Positions 36,852 through 44,804 of a stretch of DNA of 63,299 bases are shown in pieces. Source of the stretch: an uncultured bacterium (lineage in GTDB: Bacteria; Cyanobacteriota; Vampirovibrionia; Gastranaerophilales; Gastranaerophilaceae); NCBI GenBank assembly GCA_900549855.1, contig URPS01000009.1, positions 1 through 63,299 of the forward strand, given 5' to 3'. A program made the translations under genes and the position numbers. The notes below the pieces were generated by a model that saw only the letters and a list, made by a program, of their open reading frames with translations, had not been told where the DNA came from and did no database searches. The first letter of the stretch is position 1. Every line of letters starts with the position of its first letter.

Positions 36852-37409
36852 ATGAAAAAAGTCGTATTAGTTTTATTTGCATTTTTATTTTTCAGTGTAG
36901 GTCAAGCATTCGCTTACAGAGTAACAGATTTCTCAAATGACACAAAAGTTGTTGCAGCTTTAAGAGTTCTTGAACAAGCAGGTGAAAATGATGTATTCAG
37001 AAATCTTCAAAGATATGGTATGAGAATCAAGTTTGATGATTTATCAATGGTATCTAACGCAAGAAACGCATTCGCAGTTAGTACATACAACAATTATGGT
37101 ACAAGAATCATCATGATTAATTCTGCATACAGAAACGCTCCTGCTGAACAAATCGCTTGCCTAATCGCTCACGAAAGCTACCACACAAGATATACAGCAA
37201 ACCTTGAAGAAGAAACACTTGCTACTCAAAAAGAAGCTTCTTGCTGGAACAGAGTTAAAGTAGCATCAAAAGCTTATCCTGATAGCAGACTAACAAGAAG
37301 ATTAGACAAATTAAGCGGTCTTTACTTAGCTTCTTCTAACGGTAACAATTTAGTAGAACAAAAAATCGCAAGCAACGGTTTTTACAGAAATCAATTAGGT
37401 CTTAACTAA
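36852..37409 (+). CDS. secreted HExxH putative metallopeptidase, 185 aa
   Basis: Signal peptide ending in QAFA. LIAHESYHTRYTANLEEE contains HExxH (His107, Glu108, His111), the zincin motif; a third ligand Glu about 9-14 residues later is plausible (NLEEETLATQKE). The protein is small for a peptidase and has two Cys residues that could pair (IACL, ASCW). No named family. GGAG 8 bases upstream of the ATG at 36852; a GTG at 36849 is also in frame. Terminator follows at 37465. Confidence 0.65.
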   Translation: MKKVVLVLFAFLFFSVGQAFAYRVTDFSNDTKVVAALRVLEQAGENDVFRNLQRYGMRIKFDDLSMVSNARNAFAVSTYNNYGTRIIMINSAYRNAPAEQIACLIAHESYHTRYTANLEEETLATQKEASCWNRVKVASKAYPDSRLTRRLDKLSGLYLASSNGNNLVEQKIASNGFYRNQLGLN

Positions 37410-37464
37410 GATAAACAATAAAACTAATACAAAAAGTTTCGGAATATAGCCTGAATATAATAGC

Positions 37465-37494
37465 AATGGGATGCCAAATGTGCATCCCATTTTC
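37465..37494 (+). terminator. Rho-independent terminator of the HExxH gene
   Basis: AATGGGATGC (37465-37474) and GCATCCCATT (37482-37491) form a 10-base stem with a 7-base loop followed by T. Confidence 0.75.
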
Positions 37495-37496
37495 GT

Positions 37497-37529
37497 GTGC
37501 TACGCACGTAAGTACTACGTACGTAGCAC
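37497..37529. repeat. 33-base near-palindrome GTGCTACG...CGTAGCAC next to a stop codon
   Basis: Reads almost identically on both strands and directly abuts the stop codon of the permease gene at 37530. A 30-base copy, differing at one position, lies at 49768-49797 just after the stop of the second plsC. May serve as a terminator or protein site. Confidence 0.6.
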
Positions 37530-38375
37530 CTAGCCTTTGACGGCACCGTCATTTTCGCCGGAGATAAAGTATCTTTGCATCATCAGGAAAAATATAATTA
37601 TTGGAACGGTTGAGATTATGGAGCCTGCTGCAATAAATCTCCAGTTAGAAGAAAACATACCTTGCAAATTATTTATTCCGACCGGCAGAGTGTACATAGC
37701 GTCTTTGGTTAGCATAATGCTAGGCCATAGGAATTCACCCCAAGAACCGATAAAAGTAAATACGGCAAGTACGGCAAGTGTTGGTTTTACCATTGGGATT
37801 ACGACACGTGTAAACATCTGAAAAACATTGCAACCGTCGACAATTGCGGCTTCTTCCACTTCCTTAGGAACTTTAAGAAATGCTTGACGCATAAGAAAAA
37901 TTCCGAATGCGCTAACAGCAAAAGGCATAACAAGACCAATGTATCCCATTACGTTATTTACGCTATCAATAAGATGAAGTTTTAGTGTGATAATATAGAC
38001 AGGAAGCATTATTGCTTGGAACGGAATCATGATTGTTGCAAGGATTGAAAAGAATACTATTTTTTTGCCTTTAAAGTTCATTCTTGCAAGTGGATACGCT
38101 GCAAGAGAGGATAAAACAAGATTTAAGATTACAGTAAGTGCTGCTACTATGACGCTATTCCAAAAATATCCCATAAAATTGACTCTACCCCAGACGTCAA
38201 TGTAGTTTGCCCATGTAAAATCTAATGGAATTAGATGTGGCGGATATGCAAAAATATCTTCATTAAGTCCTTTTAGAGAGGTTGAAGTTAACCAGATAAA
38301 AGGGAAAATTGATAATAGAGATGTAATTATCAATATAATATGAATTAATGCTTTTCCTGTTAGTTTTTTTATCAT
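37530..38375 (-). CDS. MalG-type sugar ABC transporter permease
   Basis: 281 aa with six predicted membrane spans. The EAA loop reads VEEAAIVDGCNVFQMFTRVVIPMVKP, the contact to the ATPase; the ending FISGENDGAVKG is typical of carbohydrate permeases such as MalG/UgpE. Such permeases need a MalF-like partner, binding protein and ATPase, none of which is adjacent. -10 TAAAAT lies 7 bases before the ATG, so the mRNA is probably leaderless. Confidence 0.9.
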   Translation of the reverse strand: MIKKLTGKALIHIILIITSLLSIFPFIWLTSTSLKGLNEDIFAYPPHLIPLDFTWANYIDVWGRVNFMGYFWNSVIVAALTVILNLVLSSLAAYPLARMNFKGKKIVFFSILATIMIPFQAIMLPVYIITLKLHLIDSVNNVMGYIGLVMPFAVSAFGIFLMRQAFLKVPKEVEEAAIVDGCNVFQMFTRVVIPMVKPTLAVLAVFTFIGSWGEFLWPSIMLTKDAMYTLPVGINNLQGMFSSNWRFIAAGSIISTVPIIIFFLMMQRYFISGENDGAVKG

Positions 38376-38476
38376 AGTTATTATTTTAGCTTAATTTTAA
38401 TGTTCTGTCATTCTTTTTTTTGTTATAAAATTAGACTTAAGTAGCAAAAAATATTTTTACAGATTTTAGAATAGGT

Positions 38477-40213
38477 ATGAGTTACAAAATTAGTTTAGAT
38501 AGTATACAGAATTTTAAGACTCCGGAAATAATCACCCCATTTATGCCATATACAAGAGTAACATCAAGTTATCCCAAGGACATATTTGAGAAGGAGTTTA
38601 GTTCTGTTGATTTAAAAAAGAAACCGATTTTGTTTAAGTTCGCTAATGTTTGTCAACACAATACGTTATTGTTCAACAATTTAGATTTAAGATTTTTGGA
38701 GAATTTTTCTCTTAACAAATTGATAAACGTATTTTCTCTTGTTGGCTTGAGAGATTTTTCTACATATAACAGATTTTCACCGACAGAGTTATTTAAGATT
38801 TTGGAACTCAAAAATGAAGAAATAAGTTTTATTAAACCTTTTGCAAGACAAAAAAATTATCAGGGTGTATTTAATTATTCAACAGAGAATTTGCTGGATA
38901 TTAACCAAGAAAGTAATATTAATAAAAGCCGTTATATGGACTTGATGTCCGCAAGATTGAAGTACGAAGATGCAAAAATGATTGTGGATAATCATGATAT
39001 AAATACGACAGATTTTAAGTGTGCAATTAGGGATTTACAAGAGAGATTTGCCGAAAATATTGATAATATATCAATCAATCATTTGGGAGATAAATACCAG
39101 ATTGTATTAACAACACAAACTCCTTTTTCTGTTCATAGATTCAATTACAGTGAGTGTAAAAACGGACAAAATAATTCTAAAAAAATGACTTTGGAGCGAT
39201 TTAATACACTTGAATATTTAAATAGCCAAATTGATGAAGTAGATAGTTATAACAAAATGATTAATAAGTATAATTTTGAAGTCATAAACAATGGTAAAGG
39301 AAAAATAAGAGAATACTCTAGCGGTATAAAATCCGGTGATATAATAAAAGCTTGGGAGTCAGGAAATTTGTTAAAAGAAGATATCATGGATTTATTTACA
39401 AAGAATCCGGCTTGTATACCACGTGAAGATTTTAAATATTTTGCTCAAAAGAAATTTAAACTCACCCCGTTTGATACCCCTAAAATTATTGAAGGACGAT
39501 ATTATACAGCAACAACTCCAAAACTTGATACAGCATCAGATTATTATAAAATTAAGGAAGGGGAAATTCTCAAAAAAGAATTGCAGAAGCTAAAAGATGT
39601 TGATTCAAACAAAAAAATCATGATTATTGATGGACTCCCCGGAGCCGGAAAATCCACTATTATAAATAATATACTTAAACAAACTAAAGAAAAATTTTAT
39701 GTTTCTGATTCTGATAATATAAAAAAAGAATTTACCGAATACTATAAAGATGGAATTGGTGCAGAAATTGTACATGAAGCCTCAGGTTATTTGTACAAAA
39801 ACAAACTTATTCCGGCAATTTTAAAGCAGGGCAAAAATTTGATTTATCAAACAAGCGGAAGTTATGAATCTCTTGATAAGATTCTAAAAGACGCTAACAA
39901 GCTTGGATATACAATTGATTTTGTTAACGTAAACACAGACAAAGTAACTTGCATAAACCGTGCAAAGAAACGTATGGAAACCGACGGACGTTTTATGGAC
40001 CCTTGTGTAATTATTGATATTGCTAAAAAGAATTCTAATGCTAAAGGGTATATGGCAGAAATTATCTCGTACAGCCCTTATATCCATAAATCTTATAAGT
40101 GTCATAACTACGAATTGTTAGAAGTTAAACAAGGTGAAATCAAAAAAAGTTATAACTTGAATAAGCCAAGCTGGATACTAAGATTACGTGGATTATTAAA
40201 CAGTTTGGCATAA
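38477..40213 (+). CDS. large protein with C-terminal zeta-toxin-like kinase domain
   Basis: 578 aa, no signal peptide. Residues ~380-520 contain a P-loop IMIIDGLPGAGKSTII, then YVSDSDNIKKEF, then GKNLIYQTSGSYESLDKIL and NRAKKRMETDGRFMDP, the order seen in zeta toxin-type UDP-GlcNAc kinases and relatives. The ~375-residue N-terminal part is unrecognised and unlike the short stand-alone zeta toxins. A variant of the N-terminal motif is present (QNFKT, 11-15). No antitoxin gene is adjacent. A nucleotide kinase with another substrate is also possible. Confidence 0.55.
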   Translation: MSYKISLDSIQNFKTPEIITPFMPYTRVTSSYPKDIFEKEFSSVDLKKKPILFKFANVCQHNTLLFNNLDLRFLENFSLNKLINVFSLVGLRDFSTYNRFSPTELFKILELKNEEISFIKPFARQKNYQGVFNYSTENLLDINQESNINKSRYMDLMSARLKYEDAKMIVDNHDINTTDFKCAIRDLQERFAENIDNISINHLGDKYQIVLTTQTPFSVHRFNYSECKNGQNNSKKMTLERFNTLEYLNSQIDEVDSYNKMINKYNFEVINNGKGKIREYSSGIKSGDIIKAWESGNLLKEDIMDLFTKNPACIPREDFKYFAQKKFKLTPFDTPKIIEGRYYTATTPKLDTASDYYKIKEGEILKKELQKLKDVDSNKKIMIIDGLPGAGKSTIINNILKQTKEKFYVSDSDNIKKEFTEYYKDGIGAEIVHEASGYLYKNKLIPAILKQGKNLIYQTSGSYESLDKILKDANKLGYTIDFVNVNTDKVTCINRAKKRMETDGRFMDPCVIIDIAKKNSNAKGYMAEIISYSPYIHKSYKCHNYELLEVKQGEIKKSYNLNKPSWILRLRGLLNSLA

Positions 40214-40304
40214 TAAGTATATCAAGTTGGACATATATTTTTTATTATTGTGTGTATATCATATTCATGATAGTATCTAAAATATAGATTAAGGAGTGTG
40301 TATA

Positions 40305-42206
40305 ATGAGAATTCAAAAAGTAGACAGTAGTATAAGTTTTGCAAGAAAACCTGATGCAAAAGAAATGAAAGTTTATACAAAATCATTGAATGAAGGGCTG
40401 GGTCTTTTAGGCAAACAGGTTGATGTAATTTTACATAACGCATCTGCTCCTGCTGTTGAAGCTGAAAACACAGGTATTGGTTCATTATTTTCCAGAACAT
40501 CTATTACTAAACTTTTTCCGTTTTTAAAGGAACACAGTATTAGTGGTATTCAACAAGAACCAAACGGATTGAGAAAAGTTTTGGATAATTCGCCTTACGC
40601 TCCGGAATCAGGCGCTAAAAATATCTTTATGATACCTTTGGAAAAATTAGCATCAGATGAATACGGAAACATACTTTCTAAAAAGACTTTTAATGCAATT
40701 GTTAAAAACAATCCTGATAAAGAGAACGTAAATTATCCTTATGTTAGAAGCATGTACGAAGTTGCTTTAAGAGAGGCTTATAATAATTCTAAAAATTCTC
40801 CGGAATTTTTGGAGTTTAAAATGCAAAATGAGTCTAAATATGAGGCAGGCGCATTATATAGAGTTATTTCAAAAATCCATGGTGATGATAATTTTGCCTT
40901 GTGGGGACAAGTTGATAATTATTCTCAAGATGAAATTGATAAAGTAGCGAAAGCTACCGGCATGGATAATTGGAGTGAAGTTGATAAAAATCTTTATACA
41001 CACAAAAATTCTGCTCAATCAAAAGCAAGAATTGCAGAATTAAAAACAAAATATAAAGATGACTATGATTATTATATTTTCCAACAAATGTTATTGGAGA
41101 AGGAAAATGCTAAAGTAAACAAGGTTTCTAAGGAAACAGGTATTAATATTATTGGTGATTCTCCTGTAGCACCAACAAGCGTGGAAGCTTGGACTAACCA
41201 AAACTTGTTTATGAAAGGTAAAGCTATTGGCTGTCCGCCTGATTATTTTTCTCCAACAGGTCAAAGATGGGGATTCCCTTATTTTAAACCTGAAGAAATT
41301 TTCAACAAAGATGGCTCACTAGGAAAAGCCGGTGAAATTTTAAAGAAAAAATATGAAGATTATTTTGCAAGTTTTTCCGGTGGCATAAGAATTGACCATA
41401 TTATTGGTTTAATTGACCCATTTATTTACACAGTAAATAGCAAGGAAATGAATGCGAAAAATTCCGGCAGAATTTATTCTATTGAAGGCGGAAAACATCA
41501 AAAACACAGTATCAATGAATATGCAGCATTGTTGACAAAGATAATTATTCCGGCAGCAGAAAAATTTGGTTTAGATAAAAAATCCATTATTTGTGAGGAT
41601 TTGGGCGATCCTAATAAACCGACTCAACAAGTGATGAAAAAATTAAATCTTTCAGGGATTTCTGTTACACAATTTGATTACAGAGGTTCAACAGCGCCGG
41701 AAAGAAACGTAATTATGATTGGTTCACATGACAATCAATCATTCTTAGAATTTGTAAAAGACTTTTTCCGTTCAAAATATAATTATGATACAAACAATAG
41801 ATTTATGGAGAAAACAAGAAATCTCGCAGAAGACACTGCTCCTCAAAATACATCAAAAGATGAATTAAATAAGTACACAGCTAAACTTAGAAAAAATCCG
41901 AAAGAATTTATTGCTGCAAGTTTTGCAGAATTATTTGCAAGTCCGGCAAGACGTATTCAGATTTTCTTCTCTGATTTCTGGGGCTTAGGCAAGACATATA
42001 ACCGTCCAGGAACAACTCAAGGTAATTGGGCTTTAAGACTTGATTCTGATTTTGAAGATGCTTATTATAAAGCAGCTTCTGAAGGAAAAGCTCCAAATTT
42101 AGCCGATGCAGTAGCTAGAGCACTAAGACATAGAGGACTCGATAAAGGTCATGAAACTTTGATGAAAAACCTTGATGAGTCAGCAAAAATTATTGCAGAA
42201 AAATAG
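40305..42206 (+). CDS. malQ: 4-alpha-glucanotransferase
   Basis: 633 aa. DSPVAPTSVEAWTNQNLF with GCPPDYFSPTGQRWGFPYF is the amylomaltase substrate block; GIRIDHIIG holds the catalytic Asp, IICEDLGD the acid/base Glu and GSHDNQSFL the third carboxylate region. It moves glucan chains and works on maltodextrin or glycogen. Odd feature: the N terminus has ISFAR at residues 10-14, the shared motif, and an extra ~130 residues before the core. GGAG is 8 bases upstream of the ATG at 40305, so the GTG at 40296 is unlikely. Confidence 0.9.
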   Translation: MRIQKVDSSISFARKPDAKEMKVYTKSLNEGLGLLGKQVDVILHNASAPAVEAENTGIGSLFSRTSITKLFPFLKEHSISGIQQEPNGLRKVLDNSPYAPESGAKNIFMIPLEKLASDEYGNILSKKTFNAIVKNNPDKENVNYPYVRSMYEVALREAYNNSKNSPEFLEFKMQNESKYEAGALYRVISKIHGDDNFALWGQVDNYSQDEIDKVAKATGMDNWSEVDKNLYTHKNSAQSKARIAELKTKYKDDYDYYIFQQMLLEKENAKVNKVSKETGINIIGDSPVAPTSVEAWTNQNLFMKGKAIGCPPDYFSPTGQRWGFPYFKPEEIFNKDGSLGKAGEILKKKYEDYFASFSGGIRIDHIIGLIDPFIYTVNSKEMNAKNSGRIYSIEGGKHQKHSINEYAALLTKIIIPAAEKFGLDKKSIICEDLGDPNKPTQQVMKKLNLSGISVTQFDYRGSTAPERNVIMIGSHDNQSFLEFVKDFFRSKYNYDTNNRFMEKTRNLAEDTAPQNTSKDELNKYTAKLRKNPKEFIAASFAELFASPARRIQIFFSDFWGLGKTYNRPGTTQGNWALRLDSDFEDAYYKAASEGKAPNLADAVARALRHRGLDKGHETLMKNLDESAKIIAEK

Positions 42207-42240
42207 GATTATTAGTATATCTAATGTAGCAATGACGTTA

Positions 42241-43035
42241 TTAATCGTCATCTGAATTATTTGTAAATTTATCCAATATTTTTTGCGTAATCATTGTTCC
42301 ACCCATAATAGAACCAAAAATTATCGGTACTCTTTTAAGTGTATGCATTTTTTTAGTTAAAGCGCTAGAGATAGATAAAAATAACAATGGAACAAGAGTA
42401 TCGTTCATTAAATATTGAGTAGTATTCCTTAATCTTTTATCAAATTCTTTATCTTTAGCTATTTCCATAGCTTGAGTGCCTACCATGCCGGAAGTTAAAA
42501 ACTTCATTTGCGGCATATCTGTAACGCTTGTGTAGATGAGCTCACGTGTATTTTCATCAGTAGTAACTTTTGCAATGTTTTTATCAAGATACTTGTGCAA
42601 CTTGCTTTTTGGAGGAGCTTTCTTTAATGGCTTAGGTTGTTCAAATTTCGTTTTTGATAACGCATAATCAGCTCCGAGAGCGCCAATTACACCAAAGGCA
42701 GTTACCAAAAAACCGTTTATGATATTTTTAATAATTTCGTGCGTTGTTTCAAGTCCATGTGCCCATTTTGGATTATGCACCATATGAGTAAAATTTCTGA
42801 CAGACTGTTTGTATACTTGTGATTTAGAAACTTTCCGCCCAAGAGTGTATTCAGCCATCATGCCTGCGGCTGCACCAGAAAGTATCACACTATCTTTTAT
42901 CAGAAATTTATTTCTATACTTATGACTTGCTGTTTTAAAATCTTTATATGTTTTATAACATCCGCTTGTTATAAATATTCCGGCTGATAGTGCTGATGAA
43001 TCTATTAGTTTATTTACTGGGATACGTGGTATCAT
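42241..43035 (-). CDS. membrane-associated hypothetical protein, 264 aa
   Basis: Hydrophobic helices near residues 10-25, 45-62, 112-130 and 205-245 suggest membrane insertion. No family recognised. General build (helix-rich, MAEYTLGRKVSK, small loops rich in Lys) recalls the protein at 13536-14522, but I cannot confirm homology by eye. Divergent from the second MalG-type permease, 47 bases away. Confidence 0.5.
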   Translation of the reverse strand: MIPRIPVNKLIDSSALSAGIFITSGCYKTYKDFKTASHKYRNKFLIKDSVILSGAAAGMMAEYTLGRKVSKSQVYKQSVRNFTHMVHNPKWAHGLETTHEIIKNIINGFLVTAFGVIGALGADYALSKTKFEQPKPLKKAPPKSKLHKYLDKNIAKVTTDENTRELIYTSVTDMPQMKFLTSGMVGTQAMEIAKDKEFDKRLRNTTQYLMNDTLVPLLFLSISSALTKKMHTLKRVPIIFGSIMGGTMITQKILDKFTNNSDDD

Positions 43036-43070
43036 ATACTATATATTCAAACACAAAAAAAGTTTTATTA

Positions 43071-43076
43071 TAAAAT
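43071..43076 (+). promoter_or_regulatory. -10 hexamer of second permease, leaderless arrangement
   Basis: TAAAAT ends 6 bases before the ATG at 43083. No ribosome site is present. Confidence 0.4.
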
Positions 43077-43082
43077 ATATTT

Positions 43083-43892
43083 ATGAAAAAGTTTCTTTTA
43101 TTTACAATTTTAACAATTCTTGCAATTTCAATGATATTGCCGTTTATCATGATGTTTTTAATTTCATTAAGCGGTAATGAAAATATTTTTACAGACTATA
43201 AAAACATCAACCTTTCTTTTTGTGCGTACAAAAATGTTTTTGACTCAATTCCAGTTGTTAAATATTTTTTAAACAGTTTGATTGTCGCACTTTTCACAAC
43301 TATTGGACAAGTAATAATCGCAGCACTTGCCGGATACGGATTTGCAAGGCTGAAATTTTGGGGCAAAGATGCTCTATTTTTTATCATAATTCTCACAATG
43401 ATGGTACCACCACAGGTGAATATTGTACCATTATTCTACCTAATGAGTAAACTTGGTTGGATTAATACTTATCAAGCTCTGATTGTTCCGGGGATTTTTG
43501 GTGGCTTTGGAGTTTATATGATGAAAAATTACTTTACAACTTTTTCAAAAGATTTAGAGGAAGCTGCTAAATTAGATGGTTGCAATGTTTGGCAAATTTT
43601 TTCAAAAATAGCTTTACCATGCGCAATGCCGGCAATCGCAACACTAAGCATATTTACATTTGTCACAACTTGGAATAGCTTTATGTGGCCACTTATCGTA
43701 ACAAATACAGAGAGTATGAGAACATTAGCTGTCGGACTCACTATTTTTAAAGGTTCATTTAGAGAAATAACTTTGTGGGGCGAGCTTATGGCTTGTTCCG
43801 TAATTTGCTCTATTCCGGTAATTTTAATTTTTATTGCAGGCAAAAATTACTTAATCAATAATCCATTAAGCGGTGCCGGAAAAGAAGGATAG
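43083..43892 (+). CDS. second MalG-type sugar ABC transporter permease
   Basis: 269 aa, six membrane spans. The EAA loop reads LEEAAKLDGCNVWQIFSKIALPCAMP, and TTWNSFMWPLIVT follows, as in MalG-like proteins. Clearly the same family as the permease at 37530-38375 but well diverged, so probably a different transporter. No partner genes adjoin it; it sits after malQ and before a repeat-rich gap. Confidence 0.9.
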   Translation: MKKFLLFTILTILAISMILPFIMMFLISLSGNENIFTDYKNINLSFCAYKNVFDSIPVVKYFLNSLIVALFTTIGQVIIAALAGYGFARLKFWGKDALFFIIILTMMVPPQVNIVPLFYLMSKLGWINTYQALIVPGIFGGFGVYMMKNYFTTFSKDLEEAAKLDGCNVWQIFSKIALPCAMPAIATLSIFTFVTTWNSFMWPLIVTNTESMRTLAVGLTIFKGSFREITLWGELMACSVICSIPVILIFIAGKNYLINNPLSGAGKEG

Positions 43893-44121
43893 GTTGCAGT
43901 AGAGGATTTTATCTTTGAGAATGTTTAACCCTTGAAGAGAGAGCGAATTTTCGGTAGGACGTAAGCCCGTAAAAGTAAAAAAATAGGAGTTAGCGCATTT
44001 CACGCTTCGCCCTTGAGGGGAGAAGCTGGGCGGAGCCCTGATGAGGGTGGATATGGATATGTTAATTCTTACTTCGGGATTGCCACGTCACTGTCGTTCT
44101 TCGCAATGACGTACTATTAGT
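43893..44121. repeat. repeat-rich gap including a REP-like element
   Basis: No gene. 44078-44111 reads, reversed, CGTCATTGCGAAG then GTGACGTGGCAATC, the widespread REP-like form. Left of it, CCCTTGAGGGGAGAAG and GGGCGGAGCCCTGATGAGGG look like another dispersed module. Confidence 0.6.
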
Positions 44122-44715
44122 TTACCCACCAAGCTTAAAAATATCTTCATCTGCTTTTTCGACAATTTGATATTTATCTTCCAATGCAGAAATTATATCA
44201 TCTTGAGAAAGTTTTTTATTCTTATCAATATTAAAGCCTTTGTTAGAAAGAACAACTTTGTCGCCTTGAGAATACAAATCATCTAATGGTGCATTTTTCT
44301 CTTTACCGCAAACCATAGTAAACTTAACTCCCAATTCATCAAGCGAATCAGCTATTTTGTTATACAAATCAAAACTCTGAATTGTTGACTTATCTCTATT
44401 GTCGAGCTGCCAACCGCCACAAATAAAGCCATGAACTTCATCGCAAATTCTCCTTAAATTCATTACCTGTTTTTCCAATTCCTGTTTTATAGAGCCCAAT
44501 GGCTGCATTTCCGGTGCAGCATGGAACATAAAATGTTTATCTCCTGCTTTCAATACACCTGCGGTACAGCTGTTTATGTTCTCGGTTTGAATTCCACGCA
44601 TTGCAGTAACTGCTTTTCCGTTTTTTATCAAATAATCATGAAATTCACCAATCATTCTGGTTGATTTTTGGGGTTGGTTAAAAGAGTTTACCAAATTTAT
44701 TGTAAATGGACACAT
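44122..44715 (-). CDS. hypothetical protein with Cys-x15-His pattern, possible CNF1/CheD-fold deamidase
   Basis: 197 aa, no signal peptide. INSCTAGVLKAGDKHFMFHA places Cys50 and His65 fifteen residues apart on neighbouring strands, the spacing of the Cys-His dyad in CNF1-type deamidases (LSGC...H). The following HAAPEMQPLGS and GGWQLDN suit the CheD-like beta sandwich. No other catalytic block was identified. If correct it would deamidate glutamines in a protein; the target is unknown. AAAGG lies 7 bases before the ATG. Unproven. Confidence 0.4.
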   Translation of the reverse strand: MCPFTINLVNSFNQPQKSTRMIGEFHDYLIKNGKAVTAMRGIQTENINSCTAGVLKAGDKHFMFHAAPEMQPLGSIKQELEKQVMNLRRICDEVHGFICGGWQLDNRDKSTIQSFDLYNKIADSLDELGVKFTMVCGKEKNAPLDDLYSQGDKVVLSNKGFNIDKNKKLSQDDIISALEDKYQIVEKADEDIFKLGG

Positions 44716-44804
44716 ACAAAAACCTTTATTCTAATTTCACACACAGAAATTAAGAATGCTGAATATTCAAAATTGCTTGTTTGTAAAAAAATGTTTACAA
44801 ATTG

